A DNA stretch of 6,268 nucleotides from NCBI GenBank assembly GCA_027483425.1, contig JAIXUR010000024.1:1-6268 (forward strand). The letters are read 5' to 3'. The DNA is from Cyanobacteriota bacterium. GTDB lineage: Bacteria > Cyanobacteriota > Cyanobacteriia > Phormidesmidales > Phormidesmidaceae. The position numbers and the translations under genes are program-made. This document shows, in pieces, positions 5,986 to 6,268 of this stretch. The notes under the pieces are model-generated. The model saw only the letters and a list, made by a program, of their open reading frames with translations. It was not told where the DNA came from and did not search any database. The number at the start of each line of letters is the position of its first letter. Position 1 is the first letter of the stretch.

Positions 5986-6012
5986 GGGCGATCTAGTCCA
6001 TTAAAACTATCT

Positions 6013-6268
6013 ATGCAATCGATGCAAAATGACCTGGAAACCCTGCGATCGCACCTCCAAGCCCTGGCGGCCCTAGCGGGTGCCCCCAACCCCGACGGTC
6101 GCTCCCTCCAGGGATCATTTTTGCTGGCTCAGCAGCACTTTCAGCAGCGGATTCTACCCCTGGGTGACTCTTACCCCGCCGTGCAGCCGATGCTGACCGA
6201 GCTGAACCGGGGCTTTCGGCTGCTGGCCATGGATGTAGCTTTTTTGCAGGCGGCCCGCCAATCCCAGA
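6013..6268 (+). CDS. patD: PatD-like heterocyst-frequency control protein, N-terminal part, 3' end outside window
   Basis: The frame is open from ATG 6013 to the right edge, giving 85 residues. The visible protein is mostly helical in character and has no membrane segment. It resembles the PatD family as I remember it: a QxxFQQRIL segment (about 41-48), then a helix ending in FRLLAMDVAFLQAARQ (68-83), close to the LRLLxTDVMFLQAARQ found in Anabaena-type proteins. In Anabaena PCC 7120 PatD limits heterocyst frequency and is under NtcA control; homologues also occur in strains without heterocysts, where the role is unclear. A second in-frame ATG lies at 6022, and neither start has a Shine-Dalgarno. 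The NtcA-like box and palindrome upstream fit this identity. The C-terminal part is missing, so length cannot be checked. Confidence 0.72.
   Translation, partial: MQSMQNDLETLRSHLQALAALAGAPNPDGRSLQGSFLLAQQHFQQRILPLGDSYPAVQPMLTELNRGFRLLAMDVAFLQAARQSQ

Larger units (their letters stand above)
5501..6012. other. Intergenic region between rel and the patD-like gene, AT-richer and rich in hairpins
   Basis: This 512-bp gap is visibly poorer in GC than its flanks: about 45-48% at 5641-5760 and 38% at 5881-5940, against about 67% in a sampled part of rel. It must hold the promoters of two divergent genes. The right half contains an NtcA-like box and a palindrome. The left half contains several short stem-loops and one doubtful small ORF. 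A TATAAA on the minus strand (5589-5584) might be a rel -10 box, but I see no matching -35. I see no tRNA or recognised RNA family. Confidence 0.7.

Noticed and set aside
5501..6012. tRNA, CRISPR or riboswitch in the large gap
   Set aside because: I found no cloverleaf with a T-arm motif, no regularly spaced repeats, and no riboswitch core that I recognise.
462..6052. Repeated GCGATCGC octamer as a special local repeat
   Set aside because: This is the genome-wide HIP1 motif of cyanobacteria. It is useful for naming the organism group but not specific to this locus.

Overview
The window is cyanobacterial chromosome. The octamer GCGATCGC (the HIP1 repeat) occurs about a dozen times in 6.3 kb (for example at 462, 690, 878, 944, 3506 and 6045). 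The last gene resembles PatD, a cyanobacterial family. Coding regions are GC-rich (about 60-67% where I counted), and start codons lack clear Shine-Dalgarno sequences. A filamentous Leptolyngbya/Nodosilinea-type strain is my guess, not something the sequence proves.

Layout. (1) 2-1090, plus strand: 3' part of a gene for a predicted ABC-class ATPase (PF09818-type); its N-terminal half lies outside the window. (2) 1098-1604, minus strand: uraD, OHCU decarboxylase of urate breakdown, tail to tail with the ATPase and only 7 bp away. (3) 1722-2882, minus: purK, the ATP-grasp carboxylating enzyme of de novo purine synthesis. (4) 2883-3211: a structured intergenic region holding a candidate purK promoter with an inverted repeat, then a 130-bp MITE-like element inserted inside the loop of a 12-bp inverted repeat downstream of rel. 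(5) 3212-5500, minus: full-length bifunctional (p)ppGpp synthetase/hydrolase. (6) 5501-6012: an AT-richer region with several stem-loops, a doubtful 70-codon ORF, an NtcA-like box and a long palindrome. (7) 6013-6268, plus: start of a patD-like gene, cut by the window end.

How the genes relate. rel, purK and uraD lie in that order on the minus strand. This places stringent-response nucleotide signalling next to one purine-synthesis and one purine-degradation gene, but the gaps (329 and 117 bp, each with hairpins) argue against a tight operon. The patD-like gene diverges from rel and has its own plausible nitrogen-responsive promoter. The known genes are ordinary housekeeping genes. The interesting material is in the gaps: the MITE that splits a rel 3' stem-loop, the NtcA-like box with a downstream palindrome before patD, and the hairpin-rich low-GC stretch. 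I found no CRISPR array, tRNA, rRNA, defence system or intact transposase.
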